NCBI GenBank assembly: GCA_040877625.1
Contig: JBBDNK010000034.1
Coordinates: 1-64,000 of the forward strand
Direction: 5' to 3'
From: Methylonatrum sp040877625
GTDB taxonomy: Bacteria > Pseudomonadota > Gammaproteobacteria > Nitrococcales > Aquisalimonadaceae
Length of the DNA: 64,000 nucleotides
The notes under the pieces were generated by a model that was not told the origin of the DNA, ran no database searches, and was given only the letters and a program-made list of their open reading frames with translations. Positions 40,835-49,328 of the stretch are shown in pieces. The translations under genes were made by a program, and so were the position numbers. How positions within the stretch are numbered: the stretch's first letter is position 1; the number at the start of each line of letters is the position of its first letter.

Positions 40835-41433
40835 TACTCACCCGTTGCCGCCATATCCTGGCCCCGGTTCCGGCTGTAGGGATCTTCGCCCCTAAACAGA
40901 CCGAGCACGGCGTCTAATACGGTGTAGCTACATACCACGGTGAGAAAGCCCAGCATTGCGACGCTTGGAGCAAATCCGTACCACATTGGTAACCCCAGCA
41001 TCATGGTCGTCTCTCCGTACATGACTTTCTCTTCCATGCCGAGGTAAAGCCGCCAGGTCATCAACGCGGCGACGACCGTAAACAATAAATTGACCAGCAA
41101 GGTAATCAGTGCTCTCAGACGAGGGCTCGCGGGAGATATGAAAATGTCAACCGCGACGTGGCCGTACCGCAGCTGGCAGTAGGGGAGGAACAGAAACACG
41201 GCGATGGCATTGCCCATTTCCATGAGTTCGAAATCGCCGGGCACGGTACCTACCCAACTGAATGTCGTGGCAATGGGGGGAATGCCGGCCAGCCAGCGTC
41301 CGAGGATGCTGACCACCGACATCGCTGCCAGGAAAATAAGGAGTATTCCCCCGCATAGCGCGGCTAACCGAGCGATGAGTAGCAGTAGGCGGCCTCCCGC
41401 CTTGTAGAGCCTTGTCCCGGTATTGCCCGTCAC
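40834..41433 (-). CDS. dctQ: TRAP transporter small permease DctQ
   Basis: 199 residues from GTG 41433 (GAGG upstream). The frame is open further to 41790 but that portion overlaps the phyH gene on another frame and is Arg/Ser-rich, so it is rejected. Four helices are seen (LLLLIARLAALCGGILLIFL, AIAVFLFLPYCQLRYGHVAV, LLVNLLFTVVAALMTW, VAMLGFLTVVCSYTVLDAV) with RYGHVAVDIF, the usual DctQ motif. It pairs with the DctM encoded next. Confidence 0.88.
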   Translation of the reverse strand: MTGNTGTRLYKAGGRLLLLIARLAALCGGILLIFLAAMSVVSILGRWLAGIPPIATTFSWVGTVPGDFELMEMGNAIAVFLFLPYCQLRYGHVAVDIFISPASPRLRALITLLVNLLFTVVAALMTWRLYLGMEEKVMYGETTMMLGLPMWYGFAPSVAMLGFLTVVCSYTVLDAVLGLFRGEDPYSRNRGQDMAATGE

Positions 41434-41449
41434 GAAAAACCTCGCATGC

Positions 41450-42247
41450 CTACTTCTGCCACCCGCGCCTGAACAGTTCCGTGTTGCCTTCCGTATAGCC
41501 CAGCAACTTGAGGAACTCGGGGTCCATGGAATCGACAACGTCCTTGCGAAGAGCGGCGTTCCAGTTTCTTTGGGCGCGTAACCAGGGCAGTACGTAGTAG
41601 CCGAGGATTCCGCTCCGATACTGGTTCTGCGTGCGGTTCTCCCCCGAGGTGTGCCACACCCGTCCGTCCATGATGATAAGAGAGCCGGCAGCGCCCTCGA
41701 TTGATACTGTGGGATAGGTCTGGTCCGGGTCCGGCGATTCGCGCGATAGATGCGTTCCTGGCACATAGCGCGTTGCGCCGACCTCCTCATGGAAATCGTC
41801 GATCATCCACAAGGTGTTAACGGCAAGCGGTTTGTCCGGCCAGGGTGGCATCACATAGCCCTGATCGGCATGAAGGCGCATGGACCCGGAGCCGGGGCCA
41901 GTGATGTTTGCGGTGTAATTCGAGATCAGGAAACGTTCGCCGAGTACATGCCTAACCGCCGTCAACGCGGTCTCGTTCATGGCCAGATCAACAAACGCGA
42001 GATCCCAGTTGAACAACTCCAGGATACGAATGTTATTGGTGTCCGCGTCTGCCGGGACGGCACCTCGTGTACGTATGCCGTGCTCATCGGCCATGCCGGC
42101 CGCGCGCCACAGGCGCTCTCGGATGTCATCGGTCTGGGCGGTACTTAGCGCCCGGTCGACAATGCCGACGCCATGCTCGTCGACATCGCGCAAGGCCGCT
42201 TCGAGAGTCGGTTTTGGTGCAGGAGCACGCGTGGATTGGGGATTCAA
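41450..42247 (-). CDS. Phytanoyl-CoA dioxygenase (PhyH)-family 2-oxoglutarate/Fe(II) oxygenase
   Basis: 265 residues from TTG 42247, chosen because GGAGGAGG is ideally placed; the frame is open to 42283. Double-stranded beta-helix features: GPGSGSMRLHADQGYVMPPW supplies the first His and Asp, YVPGTHLSRESPDPDQTYPT the following strand, and GSLIIMDGRVWHTSGENRTQ the distal His and 2-oxoglutarate-binding Arg (QYRSGI). It should hydroxylate a small substrate in the cytoplasm. It lies 16 bp upstream of dctQ and so is the first gene of the transporter operon, suggesting it acts on the imported compound. Confidence 0.88.
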   Translation of the reverse strand: MNPQSTRAPAPKPTLEAALRDVDEHGVGIVDRALSTAQTDDIRERLWRAAGMADEHGIRTRGAVPADADTNNIRILELFNWDLAFVDLAMNETALTAVRHVLGERFLISNYTANITGPGSGSMRLHADQGYVMPPWPDKPLAVNTLWMIDDFHEEVGATRYVPGTHLSRESPDPDQTYPTVSIEGAAGSLIIMDGRVWHTSGENRTQNQYRSGILGYYVLPWLRAQRNWNAALRKDVVDSMDPEFLKLLGYTEGNTELFRRGWQK

Positions 42248-42583
42248 GGTAGTCCTCCTCCTCCTGATACGGCCGGTTGCCATGGGGCAACGGTCGGGTT
42301 GTGCCGCACCAGCATGTTTGTTAGTAGGAATTCAGTGCCGCCGTTCGCAGAGGCAATCCTTGCGGGGTACCAGGCTGCGGACTGTAATCCGCCCGGGCGA
42401 TATAACCGCCGTGGGGGGTGCGGTTCGTATCTTGCGAGATCATCGTAGGGTGCTGCTGGTGACACGTCGACATGATCGCGATAATGCCGTTAATGAACCC
42501 TGTTCATGGCATTGCCCATACGCCTTCCCTACACTGGGCGCCTGATGCACGCCTAAACCGGGGCGAGTTCCAGGAGATTGGCA
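42248..42583. promoter_or_regulatory. Divergent regulatory region with an inverted repeat
   Basis: Between phyH and the glyoxalase gene lies AATGCC (42483-42488), GTTA, ATGAAC (42493-42498), CCT, GTTCAT (42502-42507), GGCATT (42508-42513). The inner ATGAAC/GTTCAT and outer AATGCC/GGCATT arms are exact complements, apart from the four extra bases on the left. A TACACT -10-like box (about 42530) is placed for the rightward gene. A LysR or GntR operator is plausible. Confidence 0.5.
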
Positions 42584-43123
42584 ATGGCTTTTAATACCGA
42601 ATCCTATCCCGGCGTACGGGACCAGGCGCCGTCAGCGGCCGAGGGGTTTTCGTTCAACCACACCATGCTGAGAGTGACGGACCCTGATAGATCGCTGGCC
42701 TTCTATACCGGGGTGATGGGTATGAAGGTGCTTCGGCGGTTGGATTTTCCAGAGATGCGCTTTTCCTTGTATTTTCTGGCCAAGCCGCTGGAGACCGAGA
42801 CGGTTCCGGATGATGTGGGTGAGCGCACGGCTTGGACTTTCAGTCAGCGGGGCGTGCTCGAGTTGACACACAACTGGGGTACCGAAAACGACCCTGAGGC
42901 GGTGTACCACGACGGCAACTCCGAGCCTCAGGGGTTTGGGCATATCTGTTTTTCGGTGCCGGACCTCGATTCCGCCATACGGTGGTTTGATGACAATGGC
43001 GTGGTATACGTCAAACGTCCCGATCAGGGAAAGTTGAAAGGTATCGCCTTCATCAAGGATCCTGACGGCTACTGGATCGAGATCGTCGAACCGCAGCGAA
43101 TGTCAAACCTAGGGAGACACTGA
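42584..43123 (+). CDS. Glyoxalase I-like VOC metalloenzyme
   Basis: 179 residues from ATG 42584, preceded by AGGAGA. Lactoylglutathione lyase pattern: FSFNHTMLRVTDPDRSLAFY and GVMGMKVLRRLDFPEMRFSL (first His), VLELTHNWGTENDP (Glu), GFGHICFSVPDLDSAIRWFD (second His), and FIKDPDGYWIEIVEP (final Glu), giving the complete H/E/H/E metal site. It would isomerise glutathione hemithioacetals of 2-oxoaldehydes or a related thiol adduct. The last five residues (NLGRH) and the stop are encoded by a dispersed repeat inserted at the 3' end. Confidence 0.92.
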   Translation: MAFNTESYPGVRDQAPSAAEGFSFNHTMLRVTDPDRSLAFYTGVMGMKVLRRLDFPEMRFSLYFLAKPLETETVPDDVGERTAWTFSQRGVLELTHNWGTENDPEAVYHDGNSEPQGFGHICFSVPDLDSAIRWFDDNGVVYVKRPDQGKLKGIAFIKDPDGYWIEIVEPQRMSNLGRH

Positions 43124-43192
43124 TGTATTCCCATGGTGCTCTGCGGAGGCATCCGAGCGAGCTGGCAAGGCGGCGTTCGCAGGCAATGGCCG
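43108..43192. repeat. Dispersed repeat, inverted copy
   Basis: CCTAGGGAGACACTGATG and TATTCCCATGG correspond to the complement of the conserved end at 37.1 kb. CTCTGCGGAGGC and GGCAAGGCGGCGTTCGCAGG to GGCAATGGCC correspond to its interior. The copy begins inside the glyoxalase gene and ends 55 bp before the DszB-like gene. Confidence 0.7.
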
Positions 43193-43246
43193 TTAGTGCT
43201 GGAGCGCCGATGAAGCACGTATCCGGTTTTCAGGCCCGAGGCGTGT

Positions 43247-44338
43247 ATGGATAAGTTTGAGGCTCGCGACGGTTCGTTGCCTAGCTCGAGCAGAACTGAT
43301 ATCTCGACGCTCTGGTACACGCGATGCCCGGTACCGACTGCATCCAGTGTGGCGGTGCATCTGGGCCTGCTGACGCGGGAGTTCGAGGCTGACGGTATTG
43401 CGGTGCGTTCTCTACGTGCGTCCGCTGAGCGTGGTGTGCGAGAGTCCCACTTCGATCACTCGCAGGCGAATTCATTTCGCGAGGGCGGAAATACGCCGCC
43501 GCTCTGGAATTGCGCAAAGCGGGCGGACATCGTCATTATCGGCCTGACCTGGGTGGACGAGTATCAGGCTATTCTGGCATTGCCCGAAAGCGGCATTCGT
43601 ACGGTGGAGGATCTCCGCGGCCGCCGTGTCGGCGTTCCGGTGCGCACCAGTGATCAGATTGATTTCTTCCGCGGCATGGCCGTGCGCGGCTATCTGAGTG
43701 CCATGCGAACGGTCGGCCTCGGCCGCGACGAGGTGGAGTTCGTGGAAATCCCGGTCACCGAGAGCTACCTGGGCGATGCCACGGTTTCCAACGATGGGCA
43801 GCTGTGGTCGGGTGGCAACCGCGCCCGGCGTCAGCAGGCGGATGCGTTCGCGTTGATCCGAGGGCAGGTTGACGCTATCTATACGAGCGGTGCGGCCGGG
43901 TTGCAGCTAGGCGCGTTTCTTGGCGCGCACGAAGTCATGGAGTTCGGCTTTCATCCCGATCCGGAGGTTCGCGGCGGCAATGAGCAGCCGGTGGTGCTTA
44001 GCGCCAGCGCGGCGCTCGTTCGCGAACGACCAGATCTTGCCGCGCGTTACCTCCGGCAGGTGCTGAACGCGGCGGAATGGGCTGAATCTCATCGCGAGGA
44101 AACCATTCAGCTGTTTGCCAATGAAATCGGGACGTCTTTCGAGTGGGCGGATGCCGCCTACGGCCCGGATGTGCACAGAAAGCTTCGACCGTCCCTCGAT
44201 GAGGAACTGGTTTCCGCTCTGGATGTTCAGAAGGCATTTCTGCTGGAGCACGGGTTTCTGCCCGCCGATTTCCCACTCGACAGCGTGATCGAAAGAACAC
44301 CGCTTGAGTTGGCATTGGCCCGGGCTTTTACTGCGTGA
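43247..44338 (+). CDS. DszB-like desulfinase-family protein
   Basis: 363 residues, no signal peptide. It aligns with the 2'-hydroxybiphenyl-2-sulfinate desulfinase DszB as recalled: LWYTRCPVPTASSVAVHLG holds a Cys at residue 27, the same number as the catalytic Cys27 of DszB; RESHFDHSQANSFREGGNTP holds His68 and Arg78, spaced by ten as His60 and Arg70 are in DszB. The fold is that of periplasmic binding proteins (LRGRRVGVPVRTS, QVDAIYTSGAAG, ALVRERPDLAARYLRQVLNA), so an SsuA-like binding protein is the alternative, but the missing export signal and retained residues favour an enzyme cleaving a C-S bond to release sulfite. Confidence 0.78.
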   Translation: MDKFEARDGSLPSSSRTDISTLWYTRCPVPTASSVAVHLGLLTREFEADGIAVRSLRASAERGVRESHFDHSQANSFREGGNTPPLWNCAKRADIVIIGLTWVDEYQAILALPESGIRTVEDLRGRRVGVPVRTSDQIDFFRGMAVRGYLSAMRTVGLGRDEVEFVEIPVTESYLGDATVSNDGQLWSGGNRARRQQADAFALIRGQVDAIYTSGAAGLQLGAFLGAHEVMEFGFHPDPEVRGGNEQPVVLSASAALVRERPDLAARYLRQVLNAAEWAESHREETIQLFANEIGTSFEWADAAYGPDVHRKLRPSLDEELVSALDVQKAFLLEHGFLPADFPLDSVIERTPLELALARAFTA

Positions 44339-44951
44339 CGGTAGCGGACTGTTGCTGGTTTGCCTGCCAGGCTGTCGAATATTCGAGGATTCGGGCGGTT
44401 TCAGACGCAACCTTGTCTCCCAGTAACCGCTGCAGCAGGTGTAGCGTGACATCCATGCACAGGCTGACGCCACCGCCCGTGACCACTGGGCCGGCATCCA
44501 CCACTCTGGCGGTCATCGCCTTTATCTTCGGGTATTGCTCTCGCATTATATTGAGCGGCGGAACCTCCTGGCCCTCGATGACTTCCTTTTTGGTTGTGGC
44601 CTTGTGGCCGTCAAGCACGCCGCTGGCGGCCAGTATCATGCCGCCGGTGCACACGGATGCGACGAGGTGGCGAGCGGCGCAATGCCCGAGGTAGTCCAGC
44701 GTGGGGCGATGGTGTGTCTGGTCCATCCATCCAGGGCCGCCGGTGACGATCAGTACGTCCAGGTCCGGCGCATCGTTGACGCCGAAATCCGCCATCACCA
44801 CCAGCCCGTTGGAGAAATGTACCGGCCCGGCCTGAGGGGCGATGGTGATGATCTCGATCTCCGGCGCCACCCGGCGTGCCATGGACAGCACCCCAAAGGT
44901 CGCAAGGTCAATGGGCTCGACTCCCTCGTAGATGAATACCCCGAATCGCAT
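44328..44951 (-). CDS. DJ-1/PfpI-family protein (isonitrile hydratase-like)
   Basis: 207 residues from ATG 44951 with a nearby GAGAG as weak RBS. The class I glutamine-amidotransferase-like fold is shown by RFGVFIYEGVEPIDLATFGV, APDLDVLIVTGGPGWMDQTH and the nucleophile elbow LVASVCTGGMILAASGVLDG with its reactive Cys, then KATTKKEVIEG. It resembles isocyanide (isonitrile) hydratase and the sensor domain of GlxA-like regulators, but no HTH follows. Its 3' end overlaps the DszB-like gene by 11 bp in convergent orientation. Confidence 0.88.
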   Translation of the reverse strand: MRFGVFIYEGVEPIDLATFGVLSMARRVAPEIEIITIAPQAGPVHFSNGLVVMADFGVNDAPDLDVLIVTGGPGWMDQTHHRPTLDYLGHCAARHLVASVCTGGMILAASGVLDGHKATTKKEVIEGQEVPPLNIMREQYPKIKAMTARVVDAGPVVTGGGVSLCMDVTLHLLQRLLGDKVASETARILEYSTAWQANQQQSATVTQ

Positions 44952-45237
44952 CGTACTCTCCCCAAGGTTGTTTGGCGGGCCTTCCCCGCACTTGCACAAT
45001 CGTGAAGCAAAAGTTGCTTGATAAGAAACATTTTGGTGCGAAGTATGTTCCAAGTGTTGTGACTTAAATTAACACAGCTCAAGGATTTAGCGAGAATTGG
45101 CGAGGGGTAGTCACAGATTATGGTGACTTAACTTGATTGGCATGTTTCCTGCTGGATTACTTCGGTAGCGTTGCCCGTGCAACGCCGGCAAGCCCGTCGG
45201 GCCAGTGTCGACCGGATCTGCAGTGGAGACAGAGCAA

Positions 45238-46404
45238 ATGTCAGAGCAAGACTCGAACAGCACCTCACGCAAGCCAACTCAATCAACCGCCGACGCGTCA
45301 CGGCGGAAGTTCCTCGGTGCCGCAGGCGCTACCGCCGTAGGTGCCGCGGCCTTGGGGTTCCCTTATATCGCCACGTCACAGTCCACCATCCGCTGGCGGT
45401 TTCAGAGTACCTGGCCGCCCCGGTTTCTGTACCAGGAAGTGGCGGTGGACTGGACGAAGAAGGTGGAAGAACTCTCCGGAGGCAAGCTCAAGATCGAGAT
45501 GATGGCCGCCGGCTCCGTGGTGCCCGGGCTGCAGATCATCGATGCGTCCAGCCAGGGCGTGCTTGACGGCGGGCATGGGCTGCCGGGGTTCTGGTTCGGC
45601 AAGGATACCGCCTTCGGCCTCTACGGGGCCGGCCCGGATTTCGGCATGAATGCCAATCAGATGCTGGGCTGGATCGAATACGGCGGAGGTATGGACCTGT
45701 ACCGGGAAATTCAGGCCGCGGCCCGTGTCAACGTTGAGAGCTTCCTGCTGGGGCCGGTGCCTTCCGAGCCGATGGGCTGGTTCAACAAGGAAATAAAGAC
45801 CCTCGAGGACATGCAGGGCCTGCGCTTCCGCACCGCCGGACTGGCGGTGGATATGTTCCGGGAGCTGGGCATGTCCCCGGTGCAGATGGCACCGGCGGAC
45901 ATCATTCCCGCCCTCGATCGCGGCCTGCTGGATGCCGCCGAGTTCGCCAGTGCCACGGACGACCGCGTTATGGGCTTCCCCGATGTGGCGAAGTACTACC
46001 TGCAGCAGAGCTACCACATGTCCAACAATGTCTGTGAGGTCATGATCAACAGGCGTCGTTACGATGCTCTGCCGGACGAGCTCAAGGCCATTCTCAAGCA
46101 TGCCGCGCATGCCGCCTCCGCGGATATGCACTGGAAGAATATGCACCGTATGTCCCAGGACTACCTTGAGATTCAGCAGAATGAAAGGGTGACCACCTAC
46201 CGGACGCCTCAGGCCATCCTCGATGCGCAGCTGAAGGCCTGGGACAAGGTGGTCGAAAAGCATTCCGCGGAGAACCCGCTGTTCGCCAGGGTTGTGGAAT
46301 CCCAGCGCGCCTGGGCAAAGCGCGTGGTTTACTGGCATAACGAAGTATCCCCCAGCCAGACCGCTGCCTACGCCCATTACTTCGGCGATGGCCCCGATAC
46401 CTGA
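45238..46404 (+). CDS. dctP: TRAP transporter substrate-binding protein with Tat signal
   Basis: 388 residues from ATG 45238; a GTG at 45205 is possible. The twin-arginine signal is SRRKFLGAAGATAVGAAALG, cleaved before residue 50 or so, so the protein is exported folded. The mature part has the DctP pattern: IRWRFQSTWPPRFLYQEVAV, GKLKIEMMAAGSVVPGLQII, EDMQGLRFRTAGLAVDMFRE (ligand Arg) and ADIIPALDRGLLDAAEFASA. It resembles the TtuBC/TakP group that binds 2-oxo acids with a metal. It leads the second TRAP operon. Confidence 0.92.
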   Translation: MSEQDSNSTSRKPTQSTADASRRKFLGAAGATAVGAAALGFPYIATSQSTIRWRFQSTWPPRFLYQEVAVDWTKKVEELSGGKLKIEMMAAGSVVPGLQIIDASSQGVLDGGHGLPGFWFGKDTAFGLYGAGPDFGMNANQMLGWIEYGGGMDLYREIQAAARVNVESFLLGPVPSEPMGWFNKEIKTLEDMQGLRFRTAGLAVDMFRELGMSPVQMAPADIIPALDRGLLDAAEFASATDDRVMGFPDVAKYYLQQSYHMSNNVCEVMINRRRYDALPDELKAILKHAAHAASADMHWKNMHRMSQDYLEIQQNERVTTYRTPQAILDAQLKAWDKVVEKHSAENPLFARVVESQRAWAKRVVYWHNEVSPSQTAAYAHYFGDGPDT

Positions 46405-46461
46405 TCGAGCGAGCAGGCCTGTCGGACGCATTGCTGCCCGGCAGGCCGCGGGAGTCCTGCC

Positions 46462-47097
46462 ATGTCCACACTCCATGCTTCCCCCGGCCGTGTATCAGGG
46501 TTTGCCCTGCGGCTGGTGGCATTTGTCGATTCGGCGAGCACGCTGGTCGGGCGTTTGTCGTCCTGGCTGATCCTGGTGCTGACGCTGCTGATTTCGGTCG
46601 AAGTGGTGTCCCGGTACGTGTTCGGCTGGCCCATCGACTGGGTTTTCGACACCAGTTACATGCTTTACGGCGCTGTCCTGCTGCTCGCCGGCGCTTATGC
46701 ACTGGCCAAGGATGCCCATGTACGGGCGGATCTCCTATACGGCACGCTGAGGCCGCGCGTGCAGGCCGCGTTTGATCTGGTGCTGTACCTGTTGTTCTTC
46801 ATGCCGGGCGTGCTCGCCCTGCTGATCGCCGGCTACGGGTTTGCGGCCGAGTCCGTGGCCATACGCGAGAGCTCCTCCCTGACGCCCGACGGGCCACCCA
46901 TCTATCCGCTGAAGATGGTCATGCCGTTGGCTGGTGCACTGTTGCTGGCGCAGGGGCTGATCGAGATCGTGCGCTGCGTGCTGTGCCTTGCCACCGGTGC
47001 CTGGGCGCCGCGGGCCCCTGATTTCAACCCGGTGGATATTGACAAACTGCGCGCCGAGGTATCCGCCCCGTCGCCGGACCCACGGAGGACGGCATGA
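46462..47097 (+). CDS. dctQ: TRAP transporter small permease DctQ
   Basis: 211 residues, four hydrophobic helices (LSSWLILVLTLLISVEVVSR, FDTSYMLYGAVLLLAGAYAL, DLVLYLLFFMPGVLALLIAG, MVMPLAGALLLAQGLIEIVR). The DctQ motif AKDAHVRADLLYGTL occupies its usual place. It follows dctP after 57 bp and overlaps dctM by 4 nt (ATGA). Confidence 0.9.
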   Translation: MSTLHASPGRVSGFALRLVAFVDSASTLVGRLSSWLILVLTLLISVEVVSRYVFGWPIDWVFDTSYMLYGAVLLLAGAYALAKDAHVRADLLYGTLRPRVQAAFDLVLYLLFFMPGVLALLIAGYGFAAESVAIRESSSLTPDGPPIYPLKMVMPLAGALLLAQGLIEIVRCVLCLATGAWAPRAPDFNPVDIDKLRAEVSAPSPDPRRTA

Positions 47098-48803
47098 ATA
47101 GCGCGGCGCGATTCGGGTTCGGGCTGCTCGCCGTGATCGTGGCGGTGGTGATGACGCTGTTCCTGTCCATCCCCGAGATTACCGACGGCCATGTGGGGCT
47201 GCTGATGCTGGGGCTGGTGGTGGTAGTGATCATGCTCGGTTTTCCCGCGGCTTTTACCCTGATGGGCATGGGTGTGCTGTTCGGGCTGTATGCGTTTCAG
47301 GGCGATGCCGACATCACCACCTATATGGTGGTGCAGCGTGCATACGCCATTGTTACCAACGATGTGCTGGTCGCCATTCCCCTGTTCCTGTTCATGGGCT
47401 ATCTGGTCGAGCGCGCCAATCTCATCGAGAAGCTTTTCCACACCATGCATCTGGCCATGGCCCGCGTGCCTGGTGCGCTGGCGGTGGCCACACTGGTGAC
47501 CTGTGCGCTGTTCGCCACTGCCACCGGCATCATTGGCGCGGTGGTCGCCGTCATGGGGCTGCTGGCGCTGCCGGTGATGCTGAAAGCCGGCTACGATGTC
47601 CGGCTGGCATCGGGGGTGGTTGCCGCGGGTGGCTGCCTGGGGATCCTCATCCCGCCTTCGGTGCTGTTGATCGTGTACGGCGCCACCGCGGGGGTCTCCG
47701 TTGTGCAGCTTTACGCGGGTGCCCTGTTTCCCGGCCTGATGCTTGCCGGCCTCTATGTGGTTTACGTGGTCGTGCTGGCGAAGTTCAAGCCGCATCTGGC
47801 GCCGCCGCTGACCGCTGTCCAGCGGCAGGTGCCGGTGCCATCGTTCGCGGCCCGTGCCGGCGGCGGCAGCGCCGCGCTGCCGGCGATGCTGGCAGCGATC
47901 AAGGGCAGGCGTAACGCCGACGTTCCTGCTGCCACGTTATACAGATACGCCACCATCCTGGCCCTGCCCTTACTGGCCTATCTGGTCATCGGCGCACTGG
48001 TGTTCGACCGGGTGGCGGTGGCGGATATCGGTCATGGCGCGGCGGCCAGCGGCATGCCCGTGGGCTTTCTGATCGCCAGTGCCGTCGGTGCGACCCTGCT
48101 GCTCGGCTTCTACGCCTGGTTTACGCTGGCCCGGCTGGAGATCCTGAAGATGTTGCTGGGGTCGTTCTTCCCGCTGGCGATCCTCATCACCGCCGTGCTC
48201 GGCTCCATCGTGTTCGGCCTGGCGACGCCAACCGAGGCCGCAGCCATTGGTTCACTGGGCGGGTTTTTGCTGGCGTTGCTTTATCGGAGGCTGAATCTCG
48301 CCATGGTCAAGGAATCGCTCTATCTCACCGGCAAGACCACGGCCATGGTGGGTTGGTTGTTCGTTGGCGCGAGCATCTTCTCATCGGTGTTCGCTCTGCT
48401 CGGCGGGCAGCAGCTGATCGAGAGCTGGGTGTTTACCCTGGACCTCACGCCGCTGGAGTTCATGATCCTGGCCCAGATCATTATCTTCATACTGGGCTGG
48501 CCGCTGGACTGGGCGGAAATTATCGTCATCTTCGTCCCCATCTTCGTGCCGCTGCTGGATCACTTCGGCATCAATCCGCTGTTCTTCGGCCTGCTGGTGG
48601 CAATGAATCTGCAAACGGCCTTCCTGTCGCCGCCGGTGGCCATGGCTGCCTTCTACCTGCGGGGCGTGGCGCCACCAGGCGTTACGCTTTACCAGATCTT
48701 TGCCGGCATGCTTCCATTTCTGGGTATACAGATTGTGGCGCTGGTGCTTCTGTACACCTTCCCCGCCATCGCTCTCTGGCTGCCGGCACAACTGTACGGC
48801 TAA
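47094..48803 (+). CDS. dctM: TRAP transporter large permease DctM
   Basis: 569 residues, longer than the usual 430, with an extra hydrophobic and polar insertion between about residues 230 and 350, as seen in the TtuB/TakM branch. Landmarks: LFLFMGYLVERANLIEKLFH, ATATGIIGAVVAVMGLLALP, VVAAGGCLGILIPPSVLLIV, LATPTEAAAIGSLGGFLLAL and ILGWPLDWAEIIVIFVPIFV. It imports the ligand of the Tat-exported binding protein. RidA and a metallo-hydrolase follow at short distance. Confidence 0.93.
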   Translation: MNSAARFGFGLLAVIVAVVMTLFLSIPEITDGHVGLLMLGLVVVVIMLGFPAAFTLMGMGVLFGLYAFQGDADITTYMVVQRAYAIVTNDVLVAIPLFLFMGYLVERANLIEKLFHTMHLAMARVPGALAVATLVTCALFATATGIIGAVVAVMGLLALPVMLKAGYDVRLASGVVAAGGCLGILIPPSVLLIVYGATAGVSVVQLYAGALFPGLMLAGLYVVYVVVLAKFKPHLAPPLTAVQRQVPVPSFAARAGGGSAALPAMLAAIKGRRNADVPAATLYRYATILALPLLAYLVIGALVFDRVAVADIGHGAAASGMPVGFLIASAVGATLLLGFYAWFTLARLEILKMLLGSFFPLAILITAVLGSIVFGLATPTEAAAIGSLGGFLLALLYRRLNLAMVKESLYLTGKTTAMVGWLFVGASIFSSVFALLGGQQLIESWVFTLDLTPLEFMILAQIIIFILGWPLDWAEIIVIFVPIFVPLLDHFGINPLFFGLLVAMNLQTAFLSPPVAMAAFYLRGVAPPGVTLYQIFAGMLPFLGIQIVALVLLYTFPAIALWLPAQLYG

Positions 48804-48825
48804 GCCCCTCTATAAGGAGAAACCC

Positions 48826-49311
48826 ATGCAACAGATAGAAAAAAGACTCGCCGAGCTCGGCATCGACCTGCCCGCGGCGGCGGCACCGGCCGGCAACTAC
48901 GTGGCATACACCATCTCGGGTTCACAGGTGTTCATTTCCGGCCAGTTGCCGATTGAGAACGGCGCTATGGCGGTGAAAGGTATCCTGGGCGATGACCTGG
49001 ACATTGACGACGGTTACCGTGCGGCGCGGCTATGTGCGCTCAACCTGTTGGCCCAGCTTCGCGTCGCCTGCGGCGGCGACCTCGATCGTGTCTCCCGTGT
49101 ATTGAAGCTCGGCGGGTTTGTCCGTTCCACACCCGCTTTTGTCGAGGCGCCCAAGTGTATCAACGGTGCGTCGGATCTCATGGTGGAACTGTTCGGTGAA
49201 GCGGGCAGTCATGCCCGATTCGCGGTGAGTGTCGCGTCCCTGCCCGCGGGAGCGGCGGTGGAGGTAGACGGCATTTTTGAAATCGACGCGTCCGACCGGC
49301 GTGCGGTTTGA
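48826..49311 (+). CDS. RidA-family protein (YjgF/ChrI-like)
   Basis: 161 residues, ATG preceded by AAGGAG. Pattern: EKRLAELGIDLPAAAAPAGN, YVAYTISGSQVFISGQLPIE, GYRAARLCALNLLAQLRVAC, LGGFVRSTPAFVEAPKCING, VELFGEAGSHARFAVSVASL. The catalytic arginine of RidA is kept in HARFAV. It belongs to the longer YjgF subgroup. Located directly behind a TRAP permease, it may remove reactive enamines formed while the imported compound is broken down. Confidence 0.88.
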   Translation: MQQIEKRLAELGIDLPAAAAPAGNYVAYTISGSQVFISGQLPIENGAMAVKGILGDDLDIDDGYRAARLCALNLLAQLRVACGGDLDRVSRVLKLGGFVRSTPAFVEAPKCINGASDLMVELFGEAGSHARFAVSVASLPAGAAVEVDGIFEIDASDRRAV

Positions 49312-49328
49312 ACGGAGGAGAGCGATCC

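Noticed and set aside
41434..41790. N-terminal extension of DctQ
   Set aside because: It overlaps the PhyH gene in a different frame and lacks the composition of a transporter; GTG 41433 gives a normal-length DctQ.
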